Under the pieces are notes generated by a model. It worked only from the letters and a program-made list of their open reading frames with translations, ran no database searches and had not been told where the DNA came from. Both the position numbers and the translations under genes were made by a program. Shown here piece after piece: positions 23,050 to 30,725 of a DNA stretch of 35,598 nt. The stretch's first letter is position 1; each line of letters begins with the position of its first letter. This DNA is from Acidobacteriota bacterium (lineage in GTDB: Bacteria; Acidobacteriota; Vicinamibacteria; Marinacidobacterales; SMYC01): assembly GCA_004356105.1 (NCBI GenBank), contig SMYC01000064.1:1-35598 (forward strand), read 5' to 3'.

Positions 23050-25644
23050 CTACTCGACGCGCGTCGCCTGTATCGGGTCGACTCGCGTCGCGCGGAGTGC
23101 CGGCAGCAGGCTGCCCGCAAGTGTCATGAAAACGCCGGCCGCGGTCGTGTAGGTTCCCAAATCACCCGGCCTGACACCGGCGAGGAGCGCTTCCATCGCG
23201 CGCCCCGCGCCGTAGCCGAGCACGGCGCCGAACACGCTTCCCAAAAGCGCGAGAATCGCTCCCTCACGAAGCACCATCGCGAGTATGTTCGAGGTACGTG
23301 CACCGAGCGCTATCCGCACGCCCAGCTCGGAGCGCCTTTGCGCGACCCCGAACGACAAGAGGCCATAGATGCCAATCCCCGACAACAAGAGCGACAGCCC
23401 GGCAAAGAGGCCCACTACCGCGATTTGCGTGGAACGTGGTGCGGTCTCTTCACGCACGATCTCGTCGAGCGTGCGCATCTCAGCAATCGGTAGCTCAGCA
23501 TCCTCCGCCCGCAGAATCCCCCGGATCTCCGGCCCTAGCGAACGAGGGTCTCTCTCAGGATCCACCCGCACCACGAGCTCTTTGGGTGCGTAGAACACGA
23601 GCCCGCCGTCGGGAACTTGCCGGTACGGGAGATAGACTTGCGGCTCGCTCGCCCCTTCGAGACCGCGTACGCGGATATCGGCGACCACACCCACTACCAG
23701 GCGATCACGAAACGCCACGTGAAAGCTCTGACCCAGCGGGTCTTGCTCCGGCCAATAGCGCTCGGCGAACGATTCGCTGACGACCGCCACGTAGGGCGCC
23801 TCACCCGTATCCCCCTCGCCGACGTCGCGGCCGCTCCACATCGGGATGTCCATCGTCGAGAAGAATCTCGGCGTCACGAATCGAAGGCTCGCGGTTTCCG
23901 GCGTGCCGGAGGTCTCTTGATGGCCGGCCACCGTTATCGGCCAAATCCCGCCGCGCATGACCATCGGCAGAAAGCTCACATATGCAGCATCCAACACGCC
24001 GCCCGTCGCTCGCACTTCCGTCAGGACTCGATCGTAGAACTCGGCGCGGCGCGTCGTAACAGCATATTTCGACATCGGCAGAGGTGTGTGCACGGCGAGC
24101 ACGCCCTCGGCTGAAAACCCTGGATGCACGGCTTGGATTTGCCAGAGCGCACGGACAAGAAGCCCCGAAGCGATCAAGAGCACGATGGACGCCGTCACTT
24201 GGGCGACCACGAGCGCGGCGCGCAGCCCGCCTCGTCTTCCGCCGATGCCGCTCCGAGCGCCTTCTTTGAGTCCGCCGAGATCGATGTGGCACCCACGCAT
24301 CGCCGGCAACACACCGAAGGCAAGCCCCGTCACGGCTGTGAGAACGAGCGCGAATGCGATCACGCGAAGGTCGAGCGCTGTTACTTCGCCGATGGGCAAC
24401 CTCGTCGGCACCAGGCGAGACAGAAGCGGCACCGCGGCGGATGCGAGGCCAATTCCGAGCAAGCCCCCGGTCGCGGCAAGCACCAAGCTCTCTGTCAGCA
24501 ATTGGCGCACGAGGCGCTTTCGGCCTCCGCCGAGCGCGGTGCGCACCGTGAGCTCACGGCGCCGCGCGATCGCACGCGTAAGTAGCAAGTTTGCCAAATT
24601 CGTGCAAGCGATGAGCAATACGCAAAACGATGCACCAACGAGCGCGATGAGAAGCATGCGCGAGCGGTACGTCACCTCATCGCGCAAAGCGACGACAGTG
24701 GCGCGCGTCTCAGCATTCTCCTCGGGATAGTCGCGCTCCAAGCGCTCTGTTATCACGTCCATCTCGACGCGCGCCTCGTCAACCGTCACGTCCGGGCGAA
24801 GTTTCGCGAGAGCCTGAAGATAATTATTGTCGCGGTCTTGGAAATCGTCTTCGACGAAGCGCCGGATAGACCAAAGCTCCCCACCGCGATTCGGAAAGAA
24901 AAAATCTGGAGGCATAACACCTATAATCGTGTGCATCGAATCGTCGAGGCGGATCGTTCTACCGACCACGTCGCGCGCGCCGCCAAAGCCACCTTGCCAC
25001 AGCCCATAGCTCAGCACGACCGTCTCCGGCGCGCCTTCGTCCGCATCTTCTGTTGTGAAATGGCGGCCCAAGAAAGGCTCGACGCCCAAGATCGGGAAAA
25101 GCTCCGCTTCGACGGCCCAGCCATTGAGCCGCAACGGATCGCCTTCGCCTATGAGATTGACCGATTGCATGTGGAAGGCGGCCATCGACTCGAAGGAGGT
25201 GCTCGCGCTTCGCCAATCCCGATAGTTCGCGGGCGAAAGCTCCAAACGCGTATAGCGCGGCACGTTCTCCCAAAGTTTCACGAGCCGCTCGCCATCCGCG
25301 AAAGGGAGCGGCCGCAAGAAAACGTGGTCGGCAATCGAGAAAACGGCCGTGTTGGCACCGATGCCCAACGCCGTGACGGTTACCGCCGTGAGAGCAAAGC
25401 CCGGCGAACGGGCAAGCGTGCGCATCGTGTAGCGCATGTCCTGGCGTAGCAGGTCCCAGTGGATCCGGAAGGCGTTCTGAACGGTATCGGTGATGACGTC
25501 GAACCAGACCACCAAAAGCGCAACGAGGCCCGAGCTCGCGGAAAGCCGGTCACGAAGCACGAGGTGCATCTCCTCCCCGTACTCATCGCGGAACGCAGCC
25601 GGGTACAGACGAAGCAAGATCGCGTATAGGTGCGTCGCCACCAT
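23050..25644 (-). CDS. ADOP-type MacB-like permease 2 (intact)
   Basis: An 864-aa complete permease. The cytoplasmic prefix (about 1-70) contains LLRLYPAAFRDEYGEEMHLV. Half 1 then starts MRYTMRTLARSPGFALTAVT with GIGANTAVFSIADHV, a periplasmic region with VVLSYGLWQGGFGG, and FtsX-type helices at FCVLLIACTNLANLLLTRAI. Half 2 starts AALVVAQVTASIVLLIASGL and ends LLPALRATRVDPIQATRVE. The Trp in YGLWQGGFGG is the residue replaced by TGA in permease 1. The gene begins 2 bp after the PadR stop. ADOPs resemble MacB/FtsX but carry no ATPase, and their substrates are unknown. Confidence 0.93.
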   Translation of the reverse strand: MVATHLYAILLRLYPAAFRDEYGEEMHLVLRDRLSASSGLVALLVVWFDVITDTVQNAFRIHWDLLRQDMRYTMRTLARSPGFALTAVTVTALGIGANTAVFSIADHVFLRPLPFADGERLVKLWENVPRYTRLELSPANYRDWRSASTSFESMAAFHMQSVNLIGEGDPLRLNGWAVEAELFPILGVEPFLGRHFTTEDADEGAPETVVLSYGLWQGGFGGARDVVGRTIRLDDSMHTIIGVMPPDFFFPNRGGELWSIRRFVEDDFQDRDNNYLQALAKLRPDVTVDEARVEMDVITERLERDYPEENAETRATVVALRDEVTYRSRMLLIALVGASFCVLLIACTNLANLLLTRAIARRRELTVRTALGGGRKRLVRQLLTESLVLAATGGLLGIGLASAAVPLLSRLVPTRLPIGEVTALDLRVIAFALVLTAVTGLAFGVLPAMRGCHIDLGGLKEGARSGIGGRRGGLRAALVVAQVTASIVLLIASGLLVRALWQIQAVHPGFSAEGVLAVHTPLPMSKYAVTTRRAEFYDRVLTEVRATGGVLDAAYVSFLPMVMRGGIWPITVAGHQETSGTPETASLRFVTPRFFSTMDIPMWSGRDVGEGDTGEAPYVAVVSESFAERYWPEQDPLGQSFHVAFRDRLVVGVVADIRVRGLEGASEPQVYLPYRQVPDGGLVFYAPKELVVRVDPERDPRSLGPEIRGILRAEDAELPIAEMRTLDEIVREETAPRSTQIAVVGLFAGLSLLLSGIGIYGLLSFGVAQRRSELGVRIALGARTSNILAMVLREGAILALLGSVFGAVLGYGAGRAMEALLAGVRPGDLGTYTTAAGVFMTLAGSLLPALRATRVDPIQATRVE

Positions 25645-25646
25645 GT

Positions 25647-26000
25647 CTATACTTTCTCGGCCACAGGCTCGAGCCCGCGCGCCCGCGCCAACTCTACGAG
25701 CTCTGTCAATCGCGCGAGATCGGCCTGTACGACCGAGCGTCCGAACGGGGTAATCCGGTAGTAACGGCGGCGGTCATCGTCCTGCTCCGGCGGCGGGCGA
25801 TCCCGGGTCTCTTGGATCAAACCCTGCTCCAACATGCGCTGAATGGTTCGATACAGCGTACCGGGGCCGACCTTGACCTTGCCTCCGGTACGGGCAGCGA
25901 TGTCTTGGGTGATCGCGTAACCGTGGCGGTCGGCGTCGGCAAGGGCGAGAAGAATGTGAAACGTCGCTTCGGGCAACGGTAAGAGTGCGTTTGCGTTCAT
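25647..26000 (-). CDS. PadR-family regulator of ADOP module 2
   Basis: A 117-aa PadR winged helix: LPEATFHILLALADADRHGY, GGKVKVGPGTLYRTIQRMLE and RRRYYRITPFGRSVV. The ATG at 26000 is chosen because the family starts just before LLPLPEATF and because the -10 box lies only 6 nt upstream. Earlier in-frame start codons at 26018 and 26045 would overlap the promoter. It forms a unit with permease 2. There is no Shine-Dalgarno, which agrees with a leaderless mRNA. Confidence 0.9.
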   Translation of the reverse strand: MNANALLPLPEATFHILLALADADRHGYAITQDIAARTGGKVKVGPGTLYRTIQRMLEQGLIQETRDRPPPEQDDDRRRYYRITPFGRSVVQADLARLTELVELARARGLEPVAEKV

Positions 26001-26006
26001 GCACGC

Positions 26007-26035
26007 ACTATACATCCACTGTGGATATAGTTCAA
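26007..26035 (-). promoter_or_regulatory. PadR-ADOP module 2 promoter with internal palindrome (leaderless)
   Basis: On the minus strand a -35 TTGAAC (complement of 26030-26035) and a -10 TATAGT (complement of 26007-26012) are separated by exactly 17 bp. The spacer contains the palindrome ATCCACTGTGGAT (26014-26026, 6-bp arms, one central base). Six bases separate the -10 from the ATG, so transcription should begin at or next to the start codon. Confidence 0.7.
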
Positions 26036-26057
26036 CTGGATACAATCACATCGGGTC

Positions 26058-26091
26058 TATACTTGCATGTATATACTAATCGAGATACACT
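26058..26091 (+). promoter_or_regulatory. PadR-ADOP module 3 promoter and operator
   Basis: A near-perfect palindrome TATACTTGCATGTATA (26058-26073, one mismatched pair) overlaps a -35 TTGCAT (26063-26068). A -10 TACACT lies at 26086-26091 after 17 bp. Unlike the other two modules there is a short leader with GGAGG before the ATG. The promoter is back to back with that of module 2. Confidence 0.55.
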
Positions 26092-26115
26092 CCCATCGAC
26101 CTGGAGGACAAAGGG

Positions 26116-26469
26116 ATGCCGTCGAACGAATCCAAGAGCTCGTTGAAAGCACACTGGTTTCAAGTTCTTCTGACGCTGGCGGACCAGCAGCAACACGGTC
26201 TCGCAATCATGGATGACGTGCTCGAGCGTACCGAAGGCCATATGCGTCTTTGGCCGGGGATGCTGTACGGGGCTCTGAAACAGATGTCCGATGCGGGCCT
26301 CATCATGGAGACACCTGCCCCCGCCGACGGCCATTCGGGCGGCGGACGACCGCGCTACTACGGCATCACCGACACCGGTCGCGAAGCTTGCGCCGAAGAG
26401 GCGCGCCGGCTCGAACGCTTCGTTCAAGCGGCCCGCGCCAAGAGCTTGCTGAAAGAATCGTCGCAATGA
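26116..26469 (+). CDS. PadR-family regulator of ADOP module 3
   Basis: A 117-aa PadR protein: LKAHWFQVLLTLADQQQHGL, GHMRLWPGMLYGALKQMSDA and GRPRYYGITDTGREACAEEA. The recognition region reads WPGMLYGAL instead of the usual PGTLYRAL, so it probably reads a different operator from its two relatives. GGAGG stands 7 nt before the ATG. Its stop overlaps the permease ATG by 4 bp. It is divergent from PadR 2, with 115 bp between the starts. Confidence 0.9.
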   Translation: MPSNESKSSLKAHWFQVLLTLADQQQHGLAIMDDVLERTEGHMRLWPGMLYGALKQMSDAGLIMETPAPADGHSGGGRPRYYGITDTGREACAEEARRLERFVQAARAKSLLKESSQ

Positions 26470-29094
26470 ACCTGCGCACGATTCTTTGGCTCTATCGACA
26501 GCTACTGCGCTGCCTTCCCTCCGAGTTTCGAATCCAATACGGCTCGGAGATGGAGACGGCGTTCTCCGTGACGCTCGAGCGATCGCGCCGAAAGGCTTAT
26601 GTCATCGGCCGAGCGACGCTCGACGTTTTTGCGACCGCCGCAGAGCTGCGCTGGGCCGCGCGCCGCAGCAACCGACAAAAGCGTCCGCGCGCGCGCCGGT
26701 GGGAAGGATTCTTCCTCGACGCCCCCATGGCGCTCCGCCGCTTGAGAAAATCACCGGGCTTCACCACCGCGAGCGTTCTGACGCTCGCGCTAGGTATCGC
26801 AACGACGTGCACTGTCTTCGCCGTCGTCGACTCGGTGCTCCTCCGCCCTCTCCAATACGGCCATCCCGAAAGCCTAGTCGCCGTCTTCCTCAATGAAGTC
26901 ACCCGAGACAACCCGCGCGCCCCCACCTCGCCGCGCAACTTCCACGTTTGGCGGGAAGAGTCCACGACACTCGAGCTGATGACAGCCGCAACCCCGTGGG
27001 CGCCCATACTAAAGGGACGCGAGCGCCCCGAGCAGCTCCACGGGCTAAAAGCTTCGGCGAACCTTTTCGAGCTTCTCGAAGTCCCGGCATCCCTAGGACG
27101 CAGTTTTGGATCCGGAGACAGTCAAGTCGTGGTTCTCGGATACGAGCTCTGGCAACGTCAATTTGGTGCCGACCCCGACATCGTTGGCTCGACCTTGACG
27201 CTCGATGGTGAGCCTTACACGGTCACGGGAATCATGCCCGAAGGTTTCAAGTTTCCGCCGTTCTGGGCCGTCGAAGCCGAAATGTGGACGCCTCTCATCT
27301 TCACCGAAGGTGACGCGCAGCAAAACGCGCGCTTCTTGCGCGTCTTCGCCCGCCTGAAGCCGGACACCGATCTGCAGCAAGCCCAGAGCGAGATGACGGT
27401 GATAGGAGAAAGACTCGTCGCGCGGTTTCCAGAGGCGAATACGGGCACCGCCGTTCAGACAGAAGCTCTGCGAGAGCCCGTCGTCGCCGGCGTACGCCCC
27501 GCGCTTTTGATCTTGCTCGGCGCTGTATCGCTCGTGATGCTCATCGCTTGTGTCAACGTTGCTGGCCTCGTCACCGTGCGGGTCGCGCGCTACCGGCAAG
27601 AGACAGCGCTACAAGCAGCGCTCGGCGCCAGCCGATGGCGTCTCGCCGCGCCATCCCTCGTAGAGGGGCTCGTGCTGTCCACGCTCGCCGGCGCCCTCGG
27701 TCTTTTCGGAGCTTCCTTTGGGTTAAAGCTTCTGCGCGCCTTTGCGCCGCACGATCTTCCCCGCGTCGCGGAGCTCGAGCTCGGCGGCGCGTCCGTACTT
27801 TTCACGTTTCTGACCTGCGCCATCGCCGCACTCGCAGTCGGCCTTCTACCTGCTTTCGCGGCCGCCGGCCGCGATACAAGTGGAGCCCTCAAAGCCTCGG
27901 GGCGAGGTTCCGCGCGCAACGCACTCGTAGTTTTCGAAGTCGCCATGTCCGTCGTGCTTCTCACTTCCGCCGGGCTTCTCGCACGTACGTATTGGCACCT
28001 CCAAGACATCGAGCCTGGCTTCCGGCGAGACGGCGCGTTGACAATGACCGTCGTCTTGGATCAAAACCTCCGCGGCGACGCAGGTCGCCAACACCTCCTG
28101 CTAGGTGAGCTCGAGACCGCCATTGTAGCCGTGCCAGGCGTGAGCGGCGCGGCCTTCGTCAATCACTTGCCTATCGGCCGGCGACCTCTGGGGGATCACG
28201 TTCTCACGCGTCGATCGACCGGCCCCAAACGCAGCGGAGCGGCCGCGCGCAAGCCTACGCGTCGCAACACCTAGCTACTTCGAGACGATGCGCATACCGC
28301 TTCTCGAGGGGCGCGTGTTTACTTTGGCGGACGCGTCCTCGGAGCCGGTGGTTCTCATCAACGAGACCTCGGCCAAACGCTACTGGCCGGACGCGTCGCC
28401 CGTGGGACGCCAGATCCAAATTGGCGCCCTCTCCGATGAGGGCCCGAAGTGGCGCGTGCTCGGGGTCGTTGGCGACGTTCAGCAGCAAACACTCACCGAG
28501 CCCATCCGCCCAGAGCTTTATTTTCCTTACAGCCAGAACCCGGCTGCGGAGTACGGAATGACGTCCCTCGTCGTGCACACGAACGTCCCGGGAGATGCGG
28601 TGATCGGGCCCGTGCGGGACGCCATCTGGAACGTCGACGAGACTCTGGCCGTCACCAACATACGAGCGATGGGCCAAATCCTTTCCGACTCGGTCTGGCA
28701 GCAGCGATTCAACTCAATGCTCATGGGGATTCTCACCCTGCTGGCGCTATCGTTGGCAGCGGTCGGTCTTTTCGGTGTCGTTAGCTACGCGGTGAGTCGT
28801 CGCGTCCGAGAAATGGCCATACGCGCTGCCGTCGGCGCCCGTCCTCGCGATCTGATGCTCCAGGTTCTCGGCGAAGGTTTTCGGATGACTGCCCTCGGCG
28901 CCATCGTGGGAAGCGTCGCGGCTTATTTTGCCGCCGAAGTTCTATCCAGCCTTCTTTACGGCGTCCAAACGACGGATTGGATCAGCTACGCGGGGGCCGC
29001 AACATTGCTTACGGTGGTGAGCCTCGCCGCAAGCTACTTACCGGCGCGCCGCGCCGCAGGGCTCCCGCCCACGGCTGCGCTCCGCAACGAGTGA
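26466..29094 (+). CDS. ADOP-type MacB-like permease 3 (one frameshift)
   Basis: Prefix LYRQLLRCLPSEFRIQYGSE, half 1 LRRLRKSPGFTTASVLTLAL, FtsX helices at LVMLIACVNVAGLVTVRVAR, half 2 ARNALVVFEVAMSVVLLTSA, and the end LPARRAAGLPPTAALRNE. One frame runs from 26466 to 28274, but true homology leaves it at HLPIG (28178). The expected GDLWGITFSRVDRPAPNAAE continues one frame over and joins the frame that stops at 29094. One extra C at 28178-28179 accounts for it. Corrected, the protein would have about 875 residues, the normal ADOP length. Translation is coupled to PadR 3 by an ATGA overlap. The lesion may be real or an assembly error. Confidence 0.88.
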
Positions 29095-29121
29095 CGCCTC
29101 TCAATACAAGCGCCCACGAGA

Positions 29122-29813
29122 TCACCGAGTCGGAGTGAGGCGCTCGAGCTCCTCGAAGAAGTTGAAGATAAAGGTGACCTTGTTTTCCTCGCTCTCGCCT
29201 GGCGAAAAAACCGCGAAGCGGTCACCATCGGGGTGCAGCGCGAAATCGCGAGAGTTCCTCATCGTGTCGTCCCATCGGGCCACCTCGGACCATAGCCTCG
29301 GCTTCGCGGCGCGAAACGATTCACTCTCGCTCGTGTAAGTCGCAACCATGATGCGCCCGGCAGTGTGGTAGAAAAATAACTCGTTTGTTTTGGTCGACCA
29401 CGTCGGGTAGGTGCCGCCCTCGGTCGAGATCTGAAACTTCCCTTCTCGTGCGCATATTCGAGCGCTTCCGCAATTTGTAGCACAATGGCAAGAGCTTCTT
29501 CCCAAGAGAGCGGCCCCTTCGCGACGCGCTCGGCTAGCGTAGGGCCTTCAACGAGCTCGAGGATGAGCGCGTTCTCCTCGAGCCCATAGATCGACGCAAT
29601 GTGAGGATGATTGAGAGACGCGAGTACTTGCGCCTCGCGCTCGAAGCGTTTCATCCGCTCGGCATCTTGCGCGAAATCCTCCAGAATCACTTTGATCGCG
29701 ACGTCACGCTTCAGTTTGCCGTCGCGCGCACAGTAGACCCCACCCATGCCTCCAGCGCCAATGGGAGCAATGATCTCGTAGCCACCAAGCTTCGAACCTT
29801 TAGCAAGCGACAT
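29122..29813 (-). pseudogene. Gutted kinase-propeller gene (kinase N-lobe joined to last blade)
   Basis: From the ATG at 29813 the frame encodes YEIIAPIGAGGMGGVYCARD, VAIKVI, the C-helix region and ILELVEGPTLAERVAKGPLS down to ALEYAHEKG, the point just before the HRDLKPAN loop. There the sequence switches frame to KFQISTEGGTYPTWSTKTNE, FALHPDGDRFAVFSP and FIFNFFEELERLTPTR, with a stop at 29122: the last blade and tail of the same family. The catalytic loop, DFG, membrane helix and most of the propeller are missing. A -10 TATAAT stands 8 nt before the ATG. It could still yield a 184-aa N-lobe product, which would not be catalytic. Confidence 0.85.
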
Positions 29814-29821
29814 CGCGCGAA

Positions 29822-29839
29822 ATTATACGTGCGATCGCA
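29822..29839 (-). promoter_or_regulatory. Promoter of the gutted kinase gene
   Basis: On the minus strand TATAAT (complement of 29822-29827) lies 8 nt before the ATG. The 10-bp palindrome TGCGATCGCA (29830-29839) lies just upstream in the expected spacer. The -35 is weak (TGGACC at 18 bp). Confidence 0.5.
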
Positions 29840-29916
29840 ATTCGCGGTCCAGTTGATCCTGTCCACTCTGTCCACACTCACCCTCGCCCAGTTCTCGACA
29901 ACGACTAGTCTCAACG

Positions 29917-29965
29917 TTGACACGCTGCTTCTTTGAAGCATATGCTATAGGCATATGCTTCAAAG
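29917..29965 (+). promoter_or_regulatory. vapBC promoter and inverted-repeat operator
   Basis: A consensus -35 TTGACA (29917-29922) and a -10 TATGCT (29941-29946) are 18 bp apart. The -10 lies inside a perfect inverted repeat with 15-bp arms (CTTTGAAGCATATGC at 29931-29945 and its complement at 29951-29965) around TATAG. The antitoxin-toxin complex probably binds here and represses its own transcription. Confidence 0.8.
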
Positions 29966-29976
29966 GGAGGGTTGGC

Positions 29977-30210
29977 GTGTCATCTATTAAAGCGAAAGTC
30001 TTTCGGAATGGCCGTAACCAGGCTATTCGCATTCCAGTCGAGATGAGCTTTGACACGGATACGGTCACGTTGGAGAAACAAGGTAACGCCCTCATCGTAA
30101 GGCCAGTCTACCAAGGCGGTTGGAAAGCATTCTTTGCCGACGAGTCCTTGGTGCTGCCCGATGATTTCGACACTGGTGAAGACCCCGCGCCGCAGGAGCG
30201 GGAGCTCTGA
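29977..30210 (+). CDS. vapB: VapB antitoxin (AbrB/MazE-like)
   Basis: A 77-aa antitoxin. The N-terminal swapped-hairpin DNA-binding domain reads IKAKVFRNGRNQAIRIPVEM and LEKQGNALIVRPV, and the C-terminal tail (GGWKAFFADESLVLPDDF) is the part that binds toxin. The GTG at 29977 is chosen as start because GGGAGG lies 6 nt upstream; an earlier in-frame TTG at 29917 lies within the promoter. Its stop overlaps the toxin ATG by one base (TGATG). Confidence 0.9.
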   Translation: MSSIKAKVFRNGRNQAIRIPVEMSFDTDTVTLEKQGNALIVRPVYQGGWKAFFADESLVLPDDFDTGEDPAPQEREL

Positions 30211-30614
30211 TGTTTCTTCTCGATACGGACACGAGTAGCTACGTAATGAAACGCTTGGACAAAGCTCTCGTGGCAAGGGTGACGGACTTTGCTCCGGGCG
30301 AGCTGAAAGTGTCCGCGGTCACGGCGTTCGAATTGGAGTTCGGCGCGAGACGGAGTCAGCGGTACGAACACTTGATTCGGGTGATTGATGCCTTTCTCGA
30401 CAACGTCGAGGTCTTACCTTTTACACTTCAAGCCGCACGCGAGGCGGGAGTCATCCGGGCCGACCTTGCCGCTGTCGGGAATATGATCGCCGCTTATGAC
30501 CTTCTGATCGCAGGTCACGCGAGAGCACTAGGCGCAACCCTGGTGACGAACAACATTGGCGAATTTTCGCGAGTCGATCACCTCTCCGTGGACAACTGGG
30601 CGACTACTCCTTGA
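30210..30614 (+). CDS. vapC: VapC toxin (PIN-domain ribonuclease)
   Basis: A 134-aa PIN ribonuclease with a complete acidic site: D5/D7 in LLDTDTSSYVMK, E41 in VTAFELEFGARR, and D97 in IAAYDLLIAGHA. The VTNN block (LVTNNIGEFSRV) follows, then HLSVDNW at the end. VapC toxins cleave tRNA or rRNA; the target cannot be read here. It is the only complete PIN toxin in the window. Its frame is undamaged although the gene next to it is a wreck. Confidence 0.92.
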   Translation: MFLLDTDTSSYVMKRLDKALVARVTDFAPGELKVSAVTAFELEFGARRSQRYEHLIRVIDAFLDNVEVLPFTLQAAREAGVIRADLAAVGNMIAAYDLLIAGHARALGATLVTNNIGEFSRVDHLSVDNWATTP

Positions 30615-30725
30615 CTCGAGCCCGACCTGTTTCCATCGCCCGGAAAGTTCTCCAACTCGTTCCGGACCAAGTTCACCATGCAGGAAATGCAATTTTGGCA
30701 GGCTTTGCCACCCAACACACCTCAA

